Shown here piece by piece: positions 34,911-43,952 of a stretch of 50,968 nucleotides of DNA. The notes under the pieces are model-generated. The model worked only from the letters and a program-made list of their open reading frames with translations, searched no databases and was not told where the DNA came from. Location: NCBI GenBank assembly GCA_016873225.1, contig VGXS01000030.1, positions 1-50,968 of the forward strand, given 5' to 3'. How positions within the stretch are numbered: the first letter of the stretch is position 1; each line of letters begins with the position of its first letter. The stretch is from Planctomycetota bacterium (GTDB lineage Bacteria; Planctomycetota; Planctomycetia; Gemmatales; Gemmataceae). The position numbers and the translations under genes were made by a program.

Positions 34911-36356
34911 TCAGGCCGGCAGCAAGGCGCGCAATTCCCGGGTGACCGCCTCGATGAGAACCTCGAGGCAACCCGGCGAGGTCGCCGCGATCACTTCCTG
35001 ATAAATGCCATATCCGAACGCGCTTGCCGGCGGGATGTAACCCGGCTGCCAATCCCCCGTCATGGTCGCCACCACCACGGGCATGGGTGAAAACCTTTCC
35101 CTGAGCGACAATTGAAACACTTGGTAGAGTTCCCCGGGTGAAAACACCCATATCGCGTCGCCCACGACGGCCAGCGTGACGGCCAGGGGGTACGATCCGC
35201 CGGGCGCCAGGGCGTTCAGGCGCGTGAGTTGCCTTGTCATTTGCTCGGCGGCGGCGCGGCAATCCCGAGCCCGCGCCATGTCCCCCTCGGCTCGCGCCTT
35301 TTCCTCGGCGGCCAAATGCCGTTCATGGGCCGCGGAAGTCTCGGCAATGCCGGGCAAGTCGGGGCGGTAGGGCAGTTCGACCCGGATGGTTTTCATGGCC
35401 CAGCGGCCATGAACCATGAGCGCTCCTTCGCCAAGCGGGACATCGGCCCATGTTCCGATGCGGGTTCCGGAAATGACCGGACCGCGGTAGCGAAACTCGG
35501 TGCCGGGAGGCGCCAGGGAACCGATCGCCGCCAGCGCGCAGTGGCCGACGACGCGGCCATTGCCATCGGCGACTTCGGTATCACCGACAAATCCCCTCCG
35601 TGGCCCCAGGTCGCCTGACGCGCCTTGGAGAAACAGGCATGGCGCGCCCGTCTCGGCTTCCACCAATTCCCTCATCGACCCGACCCAGTCGGGCGTCACA
35701 AGGCGGTTGTCCCAGGCGAGCGTGGTGGGATGACAGGCATAGTTGACCATCGTGGCGATCGACCGGCCGGAAGCGGCGGCCACCCGCGCCACCAGAAGGG
35801 TGTCGTCCGCCGGGCCGGAAGGATTGAAGCCGCAGACGGACTTGCCATCGTCCGGGTCGACGAAATCGCGGTGCGCCGCCAGGTTGCACCTCCCCAGGCC
35901 GTAGACGATGGTCGCGTCAGCCGCCGAGGCTTTGGCCTCGGTGGCCATGGAGACGACGGCCCGAAGCAGGCCATCAAGATATGGCCCGATGAGATCCCCC
36001 CCGGGAAGGTGGGAGCGTTCACGGGACATCCAGCCGGAACCATGGGTGTGGGACACGCAAAGCTGCACGCCATGGGGATCAATGCCGACGGCGGCAGCGA
36101 CAGCCTTCCGCATGGCATCCATTTCACGACCATCAAGGATGCAATGGTCGAACGAAGCCACCACCATCGGGCCCCCTTGGCCGCCAAGGGGCTCAAGCCA
36201 GAGCATGGTGGCCAGGAGCGGCTTGTGCACCCCCTCGGCCCGGTCGTGCATGGCGGCGCCCCACATGCGGTGGTAGATGCCGACAGGCGGGGTGATGTCG
36301 CGGCGGGCGACACCGGCGCGGCAGCGGGATTGCGGAGTGGCGACGCGGGTGTTCAT
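34911..36356 (-). CDS. neutral ceramidase-like / alkaline non-lysosomal ceramidase family hydrolase
   Basis: This 481-residue protein shows the N-terminal ceramidase fold signature: an early DITPPVG, then 'CVSHTHGSG' with the zinc histidine pair, FLQGASGDLGPR and NYACHPTT, and a late 'TMTGDWQPGYIPP' block. In neutral ceramidases these provide the zinc ligands and the catalytic Ser, which seems to fit only loosely here. No signal peptide is visible. In planctomycetes such genes often sit in carbohydrate operons, so the real substrate may be another amide or ester. The ATG at 36356 overlaps the stop of the transporter gene by four bases; the longer frame merely shadows the transporter. Confidence 0.8.
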   Translation of the reverse strand: MNTRVATPQSRCRAGVARRDITPPVGIYHRMWGAAMHDRAEGVHKPLLATMLWLEPLGGQGGPMVVASFDHCILDGREMDAMRKAVAAAVGIDPHGVQLCVSHTHGSGWMSRERSHLPGGDLIGPYLDGLLRAVVSMATEAKASAADATIVYGLGRCNLAAHRDFVDPDDGKSVCGFNPSGPADDTLLVARVAAASGRSIATMVNYACHPTTLAWDNRLVTPDWVGSMRELVEAETGAPCLFLQGASGDLGPRRGFVGDTEVADGNGRVVGHCALAAIGSLAPPGTEFRYRGPVISGTRIGTWADVPLGEGALMVHGRWAMKTIRVELPYRPDLPGIAETSAAHERHLAAEEKARAEGDMARARDCRAAAEQMTRQLTRLNALAPGGSYPLAVTLAVVGDAIWVFSPGELYQVFQLSLRERFSPMPVVVATMTGDWQPGYIPPASAFGYGIYQEVIAATSPGCLEVLIEAVTRELRALLPA

Positions 36357-37615
36357 GTCTCGTCTCCAAACAAGGGGGCCTTGGGGTTCAGGGCGGCCCA
36401 GCAGGCGGCATCCACCGCCATGATGGCCGCGAAAAGGAACACGATGGAGTTCCAGTTGCCGGTGGCGGAAACCAGCCAACCGGCGGTGACGGGGAAAAGG
36501 GCGGCGCCGATGTTGCCGAACATGTTCATGGTGCTGAACACGGTGGCCACCTTGCGGCCGCCCAATTCGATGGCCACCGTGTAGCCGCTCACTCCTCCGA
36601 AGGTGGCGCAAAAGGCGCCCATGCCGATCACGATCGTGCTGATCGTGGCGTCGGCGATCTGGTGGGAAAGCATGATGAGGGCCGAACAGGAGGCCATTCC
36701 AAGGCAGGCCAGGCCCTGCCGGCTGAGGCGGCGGTTGCCCGTCCGCGCCAGCAGCGCGTCGGAAACAATTCCGCCCAGCATGCTTCCGGCGACGCCACCG
36801 ACGCCCGCGACCGTCGCCAGTATTCCCGAGGAGACCGGATCGACGCCGCGTGATTTTTGCAGGAACACCGGGAACCATGTGACGAAAAAGACCATCGCCG
36901 CGGCCCTGAAGAATTGCTGGGCGCACAGGAGCCACAAGTCGGCGCTGCGGGCCATCCGCCCCCAGTCGGTTGCCCCGGTGGCCGATCCCGCCGTGGCGAC
37001 CGGCAAGGCCCCCGGAGGCACAAGGGCTTGAAAAAGGGCGGCCCACGCCAGGCCGGGGACCGAATAGGCGACAAGAAGGAGTCGCCAACGATCGGCATGG
37101 GGCCAATCATCGGCGCCCGGAAGCGCGCCCAGGAAAAACGAAGTGATCGCCGGGGCGATGGCCGCGCCCAAGGTCATGCCGGAAGCCAGGAAACCCGAGG
37201 CCCGCGCCCGTTCGCCCGCCGGGTAAACCGCCCCGATCGCCTTGGCGGCGCACGGGAATATGCCCGCCTGGGCCGCCCCCATGAGGCCCCAGACGCACGC
37301 GAGGGAACCCAGGTCGGGCACCAGCGCGGCAACGCCCGTCAACACGGACCAGCAGGCGGCAAAGACCAACGCGGCCAAGCGGCTGCCGATCCTGTCGGCC
37401 AGCCAACCGGCCGGCAACTGGAGCGCGGCGTATCCGGCGTACCATGCCGACTGAACCAGCCCCATGTCGCGGGCCATGTCCGCGGAGCCCAGGGATGAGG
37501 CGATTTCCGCCGCGGGCACGCCCAGGGCCGCGCGCTGCACATAGGCGACCGCGGCGGCGCAGCAGAAAAGGGCCAGCACCCCGTGGCGGCCGCCGGCAAC
37601 CGGCGCGAGCGTCAC
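36353..37615 (-). CDS. MFS transporter, ACS (organic anion/uronate) type
   Basis: This is a 420-residue, 12-segment carrier. It has 'YAALQLPAGWLADRIGSR' after the second span and 'GAAQAGIFPCAAKAIGAVYP' in the fourth, as in hexuronate and galactonate transporters of the anion:cation symporter family. Its place between a ceramidase-like hydrolase and a DapA-like lyase suggests it imports the sugar acid that the operon degrades. Both ends overlap neighbours by four bases, so translation is coupled. Confidence 0.88.
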   Translation of the reverse strand: MTLAPVAGGRHGVLALFCCAAAVAYVQRAALGVPAAEIASSLGSADMARDMGLVQSAWYAGYAALQLPAGWLADRIGSRLAALVFAACWSVLTGVAALVPDLGSLACVWGLMGAAQAGIFPCAAKAIGAVYPAGERARASGFLASGMTLGAAIAPAITSFFLGALPGADDWPHADRWRLLLVAYSVPGLAWAALFQALVPPGALPVATAGSATGATDWGRMARSADLWLLCAQQFFRAAAMVFFVTWFPVFLQKSRGVDPVSSGILATVAGVGGVAGSMLGGIVSDALLARTGNRRLSRQGLACLGMASCSALIMLSHQIADATISTIVIGMGAFCATFGGVSGYTVAIELGGRKVATVFSTMNMFGNIGAALFPVTAGWLVSATGNWNSIVFLFAAIMAVDAACWAALNPKAPLFGDET

Positions 37616-38541
37616 GCCGGCACCCTCGGCAATGAAGCCAGGAGGGATTGCAGGGAGGCGAACAGCCTGTCCACCTCCGCCAAGGTCTCCGGATCGGGCG
37701 TCCAGCCGTAAGGTTCGCGTCTGCGGTTGGAGCCAAACAGGCCCCGCCTCACGAGAAGGTGTTTCTCGATGGCCAAAAACCCGTCAAGCCCCGCCTGAAG
37801 CTGAATGGCCACGATGGCAGCGATCGGATGGTGAAGCCGATCGGCCAGGTCGGCGTTTCCCCGGCCAAGCGCGTTCCAAAGCGCCACGATGCCGTCGAGC
37901 AAATCCATTCCCGGCATGGTGCCGGCCACGCCGCGCTTGTGGCTGTCCACCAGGTGGATGCCGCCGGAGCCTTCAAAAATCGAGGCCTTGCCTGCCGTCG
38001 CGTCGCGCAGTTCCGACAAAAGCGGCCCGGTCGGATTGGCCTCGGGCTTGAAAAGCACCTTCTCCGGGCCAAACTCGCGGAACAGTTCCACCTGGGTCGC
38101 CACGGGTATCGGCTGGCCGACATAACCCGAGGCATCCTGGATGATCACCGGAATGGAGATCGCCTTGGCGATGCGCGAAAAGTAGTCGCGAAGGGCGGTG
38201 GCGGGAAGTCGCGAGGTCATGGGCGGAGTGGCCATCACCGCGTCGCATCCCTCGGCTTCCGCGGCAAGGGCATGCTCGACCGCCTGCCTGGAACTTTCGG
38301 CTCCCACCGAGGTGAAGACCGGTCCGCGGCCGGCCATGCCGGCAATCATGGCCCGGATCACGCCGGCGCGCTCCGGGATGGTGAGCCTGATGGTTTCGGA
38401 AACCATGCCCGTGCCAACGCCCCGGGCTCCCAGGCCGGCCGCCCAGGCCACGGAATTCCGCAAGGCTTCAAAGTCGATGCTTTCATCTGGAAGGAACGGC
38501 GTCTGGACGATCGGCAGGACGCCATGAAGCCTTTGCGCCAT
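37612..38541 (-). CDS. DapA-superfamily class I aldolase/lyase, not a canonical DapA
   Basis: This 309-residue TIM-barrel protein resembles dihydrodipicolinate synthase and N-acetylneuraminate lyase. The Schiff-base lysine lies in VLFKPEANP. The two tyrosines of the DapA proton relay are not seen: where DapA has TPYYN this protein has TPPMT, and where it has LYNVP this one has IQDAS. It therefore probably cleaves or dehydrates a 2-keto-3-deoxy sugar acid or similar compound. The start at 38541 has GAGGAG nine bases upstream. It sits between the transporter and the enolase-superfamily dehydratase. Confidence 0.85.
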   Translation of the reverse strand: MAQRLHGVLPIVQTPFLPDESIDFEALRNSVAWAAGLGARGVGTGMVSETIRLTIPERAGVIRAMIAGMAGRGPVFTSVGAESSRQAVEHALAAEAEGCDAVMATPPMTSRLPATALRDYFSRIAKAISIPVIIQDASGYVGQPIPVATQVELFREFGPEKVLFKPEANPTGPLLSELRDATAGKASIFEGSGGIHLVDSHKRGVAGTMPGMDLLDGIVALWNALGRGNADLADRLHHPIAAIVAIQLQAGLDGFLAIEKHLLVRRGLFGSNRRREPYGWTPDPETLAEVDRLFASLQSLLASLPRVPA

Positions 38542-38567
38542 CGTGTGGACTCCTCGCGGTCGCGGCG

Positions 38568-39746
38568 TCACCAGTCTCCGACGCTGCCGTCGGACAGGAA
38601 CACCCTCTTGAGGATTTCCTGCTGGAAGGGATGCTTCCGCACCTCATTCTCGTTGATTTCAATGCCCAGGCCGGGCCGGGTGTTCGGCCGGACGACACGG
38701 CCCTTTTTCTCGACCGTGAACCCCTCGGAGACGACATCGGCCCGCCAGGGCACATCCTCATGCACCGTCTCGCAGATGATGTAGGAGGGCTGGGAAAAAC
38801 CGAACTCGAGGGACGCGGCCGTGCTGACAGGCCCCTGCGGATTGTGGGGAGCCAGGGCGATCCGCCACGCCTCGGCCAGGGCGGCGATCCTCCTGGCGCC
38901 CGTGAGCCCTCCGCAATGGGTGATGTCCAGTTGGCAAATGGAGCAGGACCGGGCCATGAAGAGGTCGCGGAAATCGGCCAGGTTGGTCACCCGCTCCCCC
39001 GTGGCGATGGGGGTGCGGACGGCGGCGGCGATGGCGGCCAGGCCCTCGCGCGCCTCGGGCCAGCAGGGTTCCTCGAGGAAATAGAGGCCGAACGGCTCGA
39101 GGGCCTTGGCGAACTGGAGGCCCATCGCCGGGGATGGCCGGGCATGGCAGTCGACCATGATGTCGATGCCGTCGCCCACGGCGTCGCGCATCGCCGCGAC
39201 GGCCTTTTCCGCGGCCCTGATCGGCCTCAACCCCTCGATGGGAAGCGTCGACGGAACGGCCATCGACTTGAAAGCCGTGAAGCCTTCCTCGACCGCCTCG
39301 CGGGCCAGGTCGGCGAACCGGGAGGCGTTTTCAACGGGGGTCTCGTAAAATTCCTTCATATTGCCTCCGCCAAGATGGCAGTAGGTTCGGACATGGTCGC
39401 GAACCGGTCCGCCCCAGAGCCTCGAGCAGGGGAGGTTGGCGACTTTGCCGAGGATGTCCCAAAGGGCAAGGTCGATGCCGGCGATCGCCGTGGCCCTCTC
39501 GATTCCGTTGCCATGCCAGAAGTGCTGGCGGTGCATCATCTGCCAGATGTGCTCGACGCGAGTCGGATCCTCGCCGACGACGAGCTGGGAAAGGTCTTCG
39601 ATGGCGGCGACCACGCCCCGGGTGTGCCATTCCAAGGTGGCCTCGCCCCAGCCGTACAGGCCGTCCTGGTCGGTAAGCACCCTCACGAAGATCCAGTTGC
39701 GCATGCGGGCGTGGCAGACATGGCTCTCGATCCGCGTGATCCTCAT
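38568..39746 (-). CDS. enolase-superfamily sugar-acid dehydratase (mandelate racemase/galactonate dehydratase-like)
   Basis: This 392-residue protein has the superfamily metal ligands in D of [10 protein letters not shown] of FLEEPCWPE and E of IATGERV. A histidine in APHNPQGP is the expected general acid or base of galactonate-type dehydratases. An N-terminal capping domain covers about 1-125. It should remove water from an aldonate or uronate-derived acid to give a 2-keto-3-deoxy acid, which the adjacent DapA-like lyase could then split. The start at 39746 was chosen from the 'MRITRIE' family-type opening. Confidence 0.9.
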   Translation of the reverse strand: MRITRIESHVCHARMRNWIFVRVLTDQDGLYGWGEATLEWHTRGVVAAIEDLSQLVVGEDPTRVEHIWQMMHRQHFWHGNGIERATAIAGIDLALWDILGKVANLPCSRLWGGPVRDHVRTYCHLGGGNMKEFYETPVENASRFADLAREAVEEGFTAFKSMAVPSTLPIEGLRPIRAAEKAVAAMRDAVGDGIDIMVDCHARPSPAMGLQFAKALEPFGLYFLEEPCWPEAREGLAAIAAAVRTPIATGERVTNLADFRDLFMARSCSICQLDITHCGGLTGARRIAALAEAWRIALAPHNPQGPVSTAASLEFGFSQPSYIICETVHEDVPWRADVVSEGFTVEKKGRVVRPNTRPGLGIEINENEVRKHPFQQEILKRVFLSDGSVGDW

Positions 39747-39771
39747 GGTTGGCACTGCTTCCCGGGAAGGT

Positions 39772-41100
39772 TCACCTGGTCCTTTGGTCGTCGATTTCCT
39801 TCGCGAAACCGGAGACGACATTGTCCTTCATCGTCATCTTTCCCGTGCCCGGGGCGAAACGGAAGCCCACCCGCGAGGAGGGAGCCCGGGTTTCCCTGAG
39901 GATGTTGGACTCGAAGGTGAGGTCGCCCGTCTGGCCCTCGACTTCCACGGCCGCGGCGCCGTCGCCGCCGGTGTCGATGATGGTGTTGGCGCGCAATTCG
40001 TTGCGGTGTCCGGCGAAGGCCTTTCCCCTCTCGGCGCGGAACAGCACACCGTTTTTGCCGCTGCGCCTGATGGTGTTGCCGACCACGAGGTTGTCGGTGT
40101 CCCGGTGGCCGATGGAAACACCGACGCGGTTGTCCTCGATGGAGTTGCCCTCGGCGAGGCCGTGGCGCACCCCCCAGCAGAAGAACAGTCCGATATCGTT
40201 GCGGGCGAGCCGGTTGTCGCGGATGACGGGACGCTGGGACCCGGAACCGGGATGGAGGCCCAAGCCGGCGTTGCCCGTGCTTTGACAGCCGGTGACAGAG
40301 ACATCGTGGCACACCTGCCAACTGATGCCGTCACCGTTGTTGTCGCGGGCGATCACCTTGCGGAATGCCACATCCCGGCAATCCTGAATGAACACGCAGC
40401 CGGAATAATTCCCGTCTAGGTTCTCATTGTTGGCCCTGTTGCCGTCGAGCGTCAGGTTCTCCACGACCATCCCGTGGGCGAATTCGGCGGTGATGAGCGG
40501 GAATAGCGTCGCGGCGGTGGCTTCCGACATTTGCCACAGGTTTTCCCGCAACGGCTTGTCGAGCTTGAAACGGTTTCCATCGCGGGCGACGAGCGTTCGC
40601 TTGATGACCGTGGGGGATCCATTGTGGGGATTTCGGCAGCGCAGGCAAACGCCATCACCAACGCGGAAAGCCGAGGCCTCGGCGAGCGTGATCTCCTGGT
40701 CGAACCAGTCGGAGTCCGCCACCAGACGGGCCTTGGCCATCGCCTCCTTGGCCAGTATGGTTTCCGGGCCCGATCCCGCGAGGCGCACGCCCGAGGCCAG
40801 GAAAATGGAGTTGCGCAACCGCCAGGTTCCGGGGGAAAGCCTCACCGTGCCGCCTCCCAGGCGGGCCACATAATCAACCGCCGCCTGGATGGCCTTGTCG
40901 TCTGTTCCCACGATGGCACCCTTGGCCACGCCGACATCCATGGTGAGGCGCTCGGCCCAGTCGGGTTCCACCGCCAGGTCGCCGGAAGTCGCCCTGGGGT
41001 TGTTGACCGCCGGCCTTTCCGCGGCTGGGGCCGAAGCGGCCAGGGCCGCGGATGAACCCGCGGCCAAAAATTCCCGCCTGTCTGAACCGGCCGGATTCAT
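39772..41100 (-). CDS. exported right-handed parallel beta-helix protein (pectate-lyase-like fold)
   Basis: This 442-residue protein has a Tat-type leader ([21 protein letters not shown]), a pectate-lyase N-terminal segment (about 60-130: [22 protein letters not shown]) and many short repeats such as [30 protein letters not shown] and [15 protein letters not shown]. These form a beta-helix of the kind found in polysaccharide lyases, epimerases and glycoside hydrolases. The start at 41100 has the perfect site AAGGAG. It likely binds or cleaves the operon's polysaccharide outside the cytoplasm; the catalytic residues are not evident. Confidence 0.85.
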   Translation of the reverse strand: MNPAGSDRREFLAAGSSAALAASAPAAERPAVNNPRATSGDLAVEPDWAERLTMDVGVAKGAIVGTDDKAIQAAVDYVARLGGGTVRLSPGTWRLRNSIFLASGVRLAGSGPETILAKEAMAKARLVADSDWFDQEITLAEASAFRVGDGVCLRCRNPHNGSPTVIKRTLVARDGNRFKLDKPLRENLWQMSEATAATLFPLITAEFAHGMVVENLTLDGNRANNENLDGNYSGCVFIQDCRDVAFRKVIARDNNGDGISWQVCHDVSVTGCQSTGNAGLGLHPGSGSQRPVIRDNRLARNDIGLFFCWGVRHGLAEGNSIEDNRVGVSIGHRDTDNLVVGNTIRRSGKNGVLFRAERGKAFAGHRNELRANTIIDTGGDGAAAVEVEGQTGDLTFESNILRETRAPSSRVGFRFAPGTGKMTMKDNVVSGFAKEIDDQRTR

Positions 41101-41122
41101 GAACGGTGACTCCTTAAGCCGA

Positions 41123-42493
41123 TCAGTCCTTCCACAAAAGCTTGGAAAGCCGGGCGACCGTTTCCGCATGGGCCGGATCCGATGCCAGGTTCCTCAATTC
41201 GCCCGGGTCGGCGTCCAGGTCGTACAGTTGGCGGCCCTTGGCGCCCTTGTTCCACTCGGTGTAGCGGTGTTTTTCGGTCCGCACGGAACGCCCGTCGGCC
41301 ATCGGCCTGCGAACCTGCGTGTAAGCGGGCCTGTCGCGGGGCGCCTCGGGATTGTCGAGGAAGGGTTTCAGCGAAAGTCCCTCGAGTTCGGCGGGCGCCC
41401 TGAGGCCGCAATATTCGGCAAGGGTCGGGTAGACATCAATCATTTCCACGGTGCGGGGACTCGCCTTGCCGGCACCCTTGCCGCCCGGCGCCCTGATGAT
41501 GAGCGGAACGCGCGCCACGCCGTCGAAGAGGCTCATCTTTTGCCAAAGGTTGTGCTCACCCAGGTGGTAACCATGGTCGGAGACAAACACGACGATGGTC
41601 TTGCCGGCCAGGCCGAGGGTGTCGAGGGCATCAAGAAGTTCACCCACCCGGGCATCCATGAACGAGGTGCTGGCATGGTAAGCCTGGATGGCCTGGCGGC
41701 GCAGGTCGTCCGTCAGGTTCTTCTCCTCGGCCTTGCGATTGGAGACCGCCTGGGATGGTATTCCAGCGTCATGGTCGGGAGGAACCTTGGCCAGGCGAAC
41801 CGAGGCTTGGGGATACATCTCGAAGTACTTCTTGGGCGCCACATACGGGGTGTGCGGCCGGTAAAAGCCGACAGCGAGGAAAAACGGCTTTTCCTTGAAT
41901 CCCCGCATGAGTTCCACGGCCTTGCGGGCTGCGATGCCGTCGGTCTGCTCCTGGTCGGTGCCTTCGGCGGCCAGCCAGCTCAGCGTTCCGCCGAACTGCC
42001 CCTTGGCCAGGGAGAAGATGTGGGGCTCGTCGTCCTTGTCACGGCCCCGCGGGTTGAAGGTGGTGTCCCACGAACGGGCGTCATCGAGGCCCGGGGTGCC
42101 GATGCCATTGGGAACATTGTAATGGTACAGCTTGCCCACCCGTGCCACGGCATAGCCGTTCTTGCGGAACAATTCGGACATGGAAACCGCGTCGGGCAGC
42201 TTGTCGCGGAAGTGGGGATGTTCGGTGTTCCCCGGGTTCGTCAACACGCCGGTGGAATCGGGTCGCCGTCCCGTGAGGAACGACGAACGGCTCGGGCTGC
42301 ACAACGGGAACTGGCAATAAGCCCGGTCGAAGCGGACGCCTTCGCGGGCCAGCCTGTCGATGTGGGGCGACTTAACCTGGGGGTCGCCGTAGCAACCCAG
42401 CCGGCAATTGAGGTCGTCCGCCATGATCAGCAGGACATTGGGGCGCTGGGCGCCCTGCGACAAGGCGCATGCCAAGACGGCGAATAAAAGCAT
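41123..42493 (-). CDS. type I sulfatase, iduronate-2-sulfatase-like
   Basis: This 456-residue exported sulfatase has a signal peptide (MLLFAVLACALSQG), metal residues D26/D27 in IMADDLN, and the formylglycine signature C65-S-P-S-R69 (PLCSPSRSSFLTGR). Later blocks include YRPHTPY, FVSDHGYHLGEHN and a C-terminal KHRYTEW. The arrangement is that of iduronate-2-sulfatase-type enzymes. It needs Cys65 converted to formylglycine. The start at 42493 has GGGGAG eight bases upstream. It lies between the beta-helix gene and the DUF1501 gene in the same operon, so its substrate is probably the sulfated polymer handled there. Confidence 0.92.
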   Translation of the reverse strand: MLLFAVLACALSQGAQRPNVLLIMADDLNCRLGCYGDPQVKSPHIDRLAREGVRFDRAYCQFPLCSPSRSSFLTGRRPDSTGVLTNPGNTEHPHFRDKLPDAVSMSELFRKNGYAVARVGKLYHYNVPNGIGTPGLDDARSWDTTFNPRGRDKDDEPHIFSLAKGQFGGTLSWLAAEGTDQEQTDGIAARKAVELMRGFKEKPFFLAVGFYRPHTPYVAPKKYFEMYPQASVRLAKVPPDHDAGIPSQAVSNRKAEEKNLTDDLRRQAIQAYHASTSFMDARVGELLDALDTLGLAGKTIVVFVSDHGYHLGEHNLWQKMSLFDGVARVPLIIRAPGGKGAGKASPRTVEMIDVYPTLAEYCGLRAPAELEGLSLKPFLDNPEAPRDRPAYTQVRRPMADGRSVRTEKHRYTEWNKGAKGRQLYDLDADPGELRNLASDPAHAETVARLSKLLWKD

Positions 42494-42510
42494 GAAAGGC
42501 TCCCCAGATA

Positions 42511-43941
42511 TCAAGCCAGGATCGGCTTGATGACATTCCCGTGGTCGATCTCCAGCCTTTTCCGCTCGGGCAGTTCGAGCCGGCGCGAATCAAGACCCAT
42601 CAAGTGCAGGATCGTGGCGTGGACATCCGTGACATAATGTCGATCCTCCACGGCGTGAAAGCCAAGCTCGTCGGTGGCCCCGTGGACCATCCCGCCCTTG
42701 ACGCCGCCACCCGCCATCCAGACCGTGAATCCGAAGATGTGGTGGTCGCGTCCATTGCCCCCCTGCGAACCCGGGGTGCGGCCGAACTCGGTGGCGAAGA
42801 CCACGATCGTCTGCTCGAGGAGGCCGCGGTTTTTCAGGTCGGCGAGCAACCCGGCGACGGGAAGGTCGACCCGGGCGCAATTGCCCGTGTGGTTGGCCAG
42901 CAGGTTTCCATGGGCGTCCCACGAACCGGCGCCGCCTCCGCCATGCTGGATCTGGATGAAGCGCACACCCCGTTCCACGAGGCGCCTTGAAGCCAGCAAT
43001 TGCATGCCGAAGTCCCGGGTAACGCCCTGGTCGATGCCGTACATTCGCCTGGTTTGCTCGGATTCACGGGTGAAGTCGAGCGCCTCGGGCAGGGCGCGCT
43101 GCATGCGGTAGGCGAGTTCGTAGGCCTTCACGCGCGCGTCGAGCGCCTGATCTCCGGGTTCCTCGCCCTGCCGCAACCTGTTGAGCTTTCCGGCGAGGCG
43201 AAAGGCGCGGTCGGTGTCGATGGCCGCGAGTTCCGGCTTGCCATAGTCCAGGGGATTGGCGGGATCCACCCGCAAAGGAACCGCGTCGTGGGCGGGGCCG
43301 AGGTAATGGCCATCCTTGCGGTTCCAGTATTCGCGGTTTCCCATCGAGACGAACTGGGGCAAGTTGGCGTTGAGGCTGCCCAGGCCATAGTGGACCCAGG
43401 CCCCCAGGGTGGGAAACTCGCCGTCGAGCATGTGCCTGCCGGAGTGGAATTGCGTCTGCGCGCCATGGTTGTCGTCGGTGGTCGTCATCGACCGGATGAC
43501 GGCCATCTCGTCGACCATCGAGCCCATGTTGGGGAGGAAGTCGGATACGGGAATGCCCGACTTGCCCCTCGGGCGGAACCTCGTCTGGGTGGGGAAGAGG
43601 ACATTGCGCTGCTGGCCGTTGGCGTCGTTGATGACCGTGACGCGTGCCAGCTTGAGCTTATCGGGATTCTGGACATCCTTGAAAGGGGTGTTGGCGATGG
43701 TCTTGCCGGCATGCTTGTCCAGTTCGGGCTTGGGATCGAATGTCTCGAGGTGGCTCACCCCGCCGTTCATGAAGAGCCAGATCACCGACTTGGCCTTGGC
43801 CGGCATGTGGGGCTTGCCGTCGGGAGGTGTCCAGGCGCCTCCGGAAGATGACCGCGTTTCATCGGCCAGAAGCGAAGCCAACGCCATCGGAGCCAAGGCG
43901 TGCCTTCCGAGGAAATCGCGCCTGCCAAGCGATTGAAACAC
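42511..43941 (-). CDS. DUF1501 (sulfatase-fold) protein, GTG start
   Basis: This 476-residue exported protein has a twin-arginine leader ([20 protein letters not shown]). DUF1501 blocks are [70 protein letters not shown] and [10 protein letters not shown] place the start at the GTG at 43941 because GGAGG lies seven bases upstream and the twin-arginine motif follows at once; the frame is open to 44046 but enters the upstream gene. It follows the PSCyt1/DUF1553 gene by 11 bases, the usual partner for this family. Confidence 0.9.
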   Translation of the reverse strand: MFQSLGRRDFLGRHALAPMALASLLADETRSSSGGAWTPPDGKPHMPAKAKSVIWLFMNGGVSHLETFDPKPELDKHAGKTIANTPFKDVQNPDKLKLARVTVINDANGQQRNVLFPTQTRFRPRGKSGIPVSDFLPNMGSMVDEMAVIRSMTTTDDNHGAQTQFHSGRHMLDGEFPTLGAWVHYGLGSLNANLPQFVSMGNREYWNRKDGHYLGPAHDAVPLRVDPANPLDYGKPELAAIDTDRAFRLAGKLNRLRQGEEPGDQALDARVKAYELAYRMQRALPEALDFTRESEQTRRMYGIDQGVTRDFGMQLLASRRLVERGVRFIQIQHGGGGAGSWDAHGNLLANHTGNCARVDLPVAGLLADLKNRGLLEQTIVVFATEFGRTPGSQGGNGRDHHIFGFTVWMAGGGVKGGMVHGATDELGFHAVEDRHYVTDVHATILHLMGLDSRRLELPERKRLEIDHGNVIKPILA

Positions 43942-43952
43942 GGGATCGCCTC

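Noticed and set aside
34911..37106. Single 731-residue reading frame on the minus strand
   Set aside because: The part above 36356 only shadows the MFS transporter in another frame. The ceramidase-like protein starts naturally at 36356 with a 4-base overlap.
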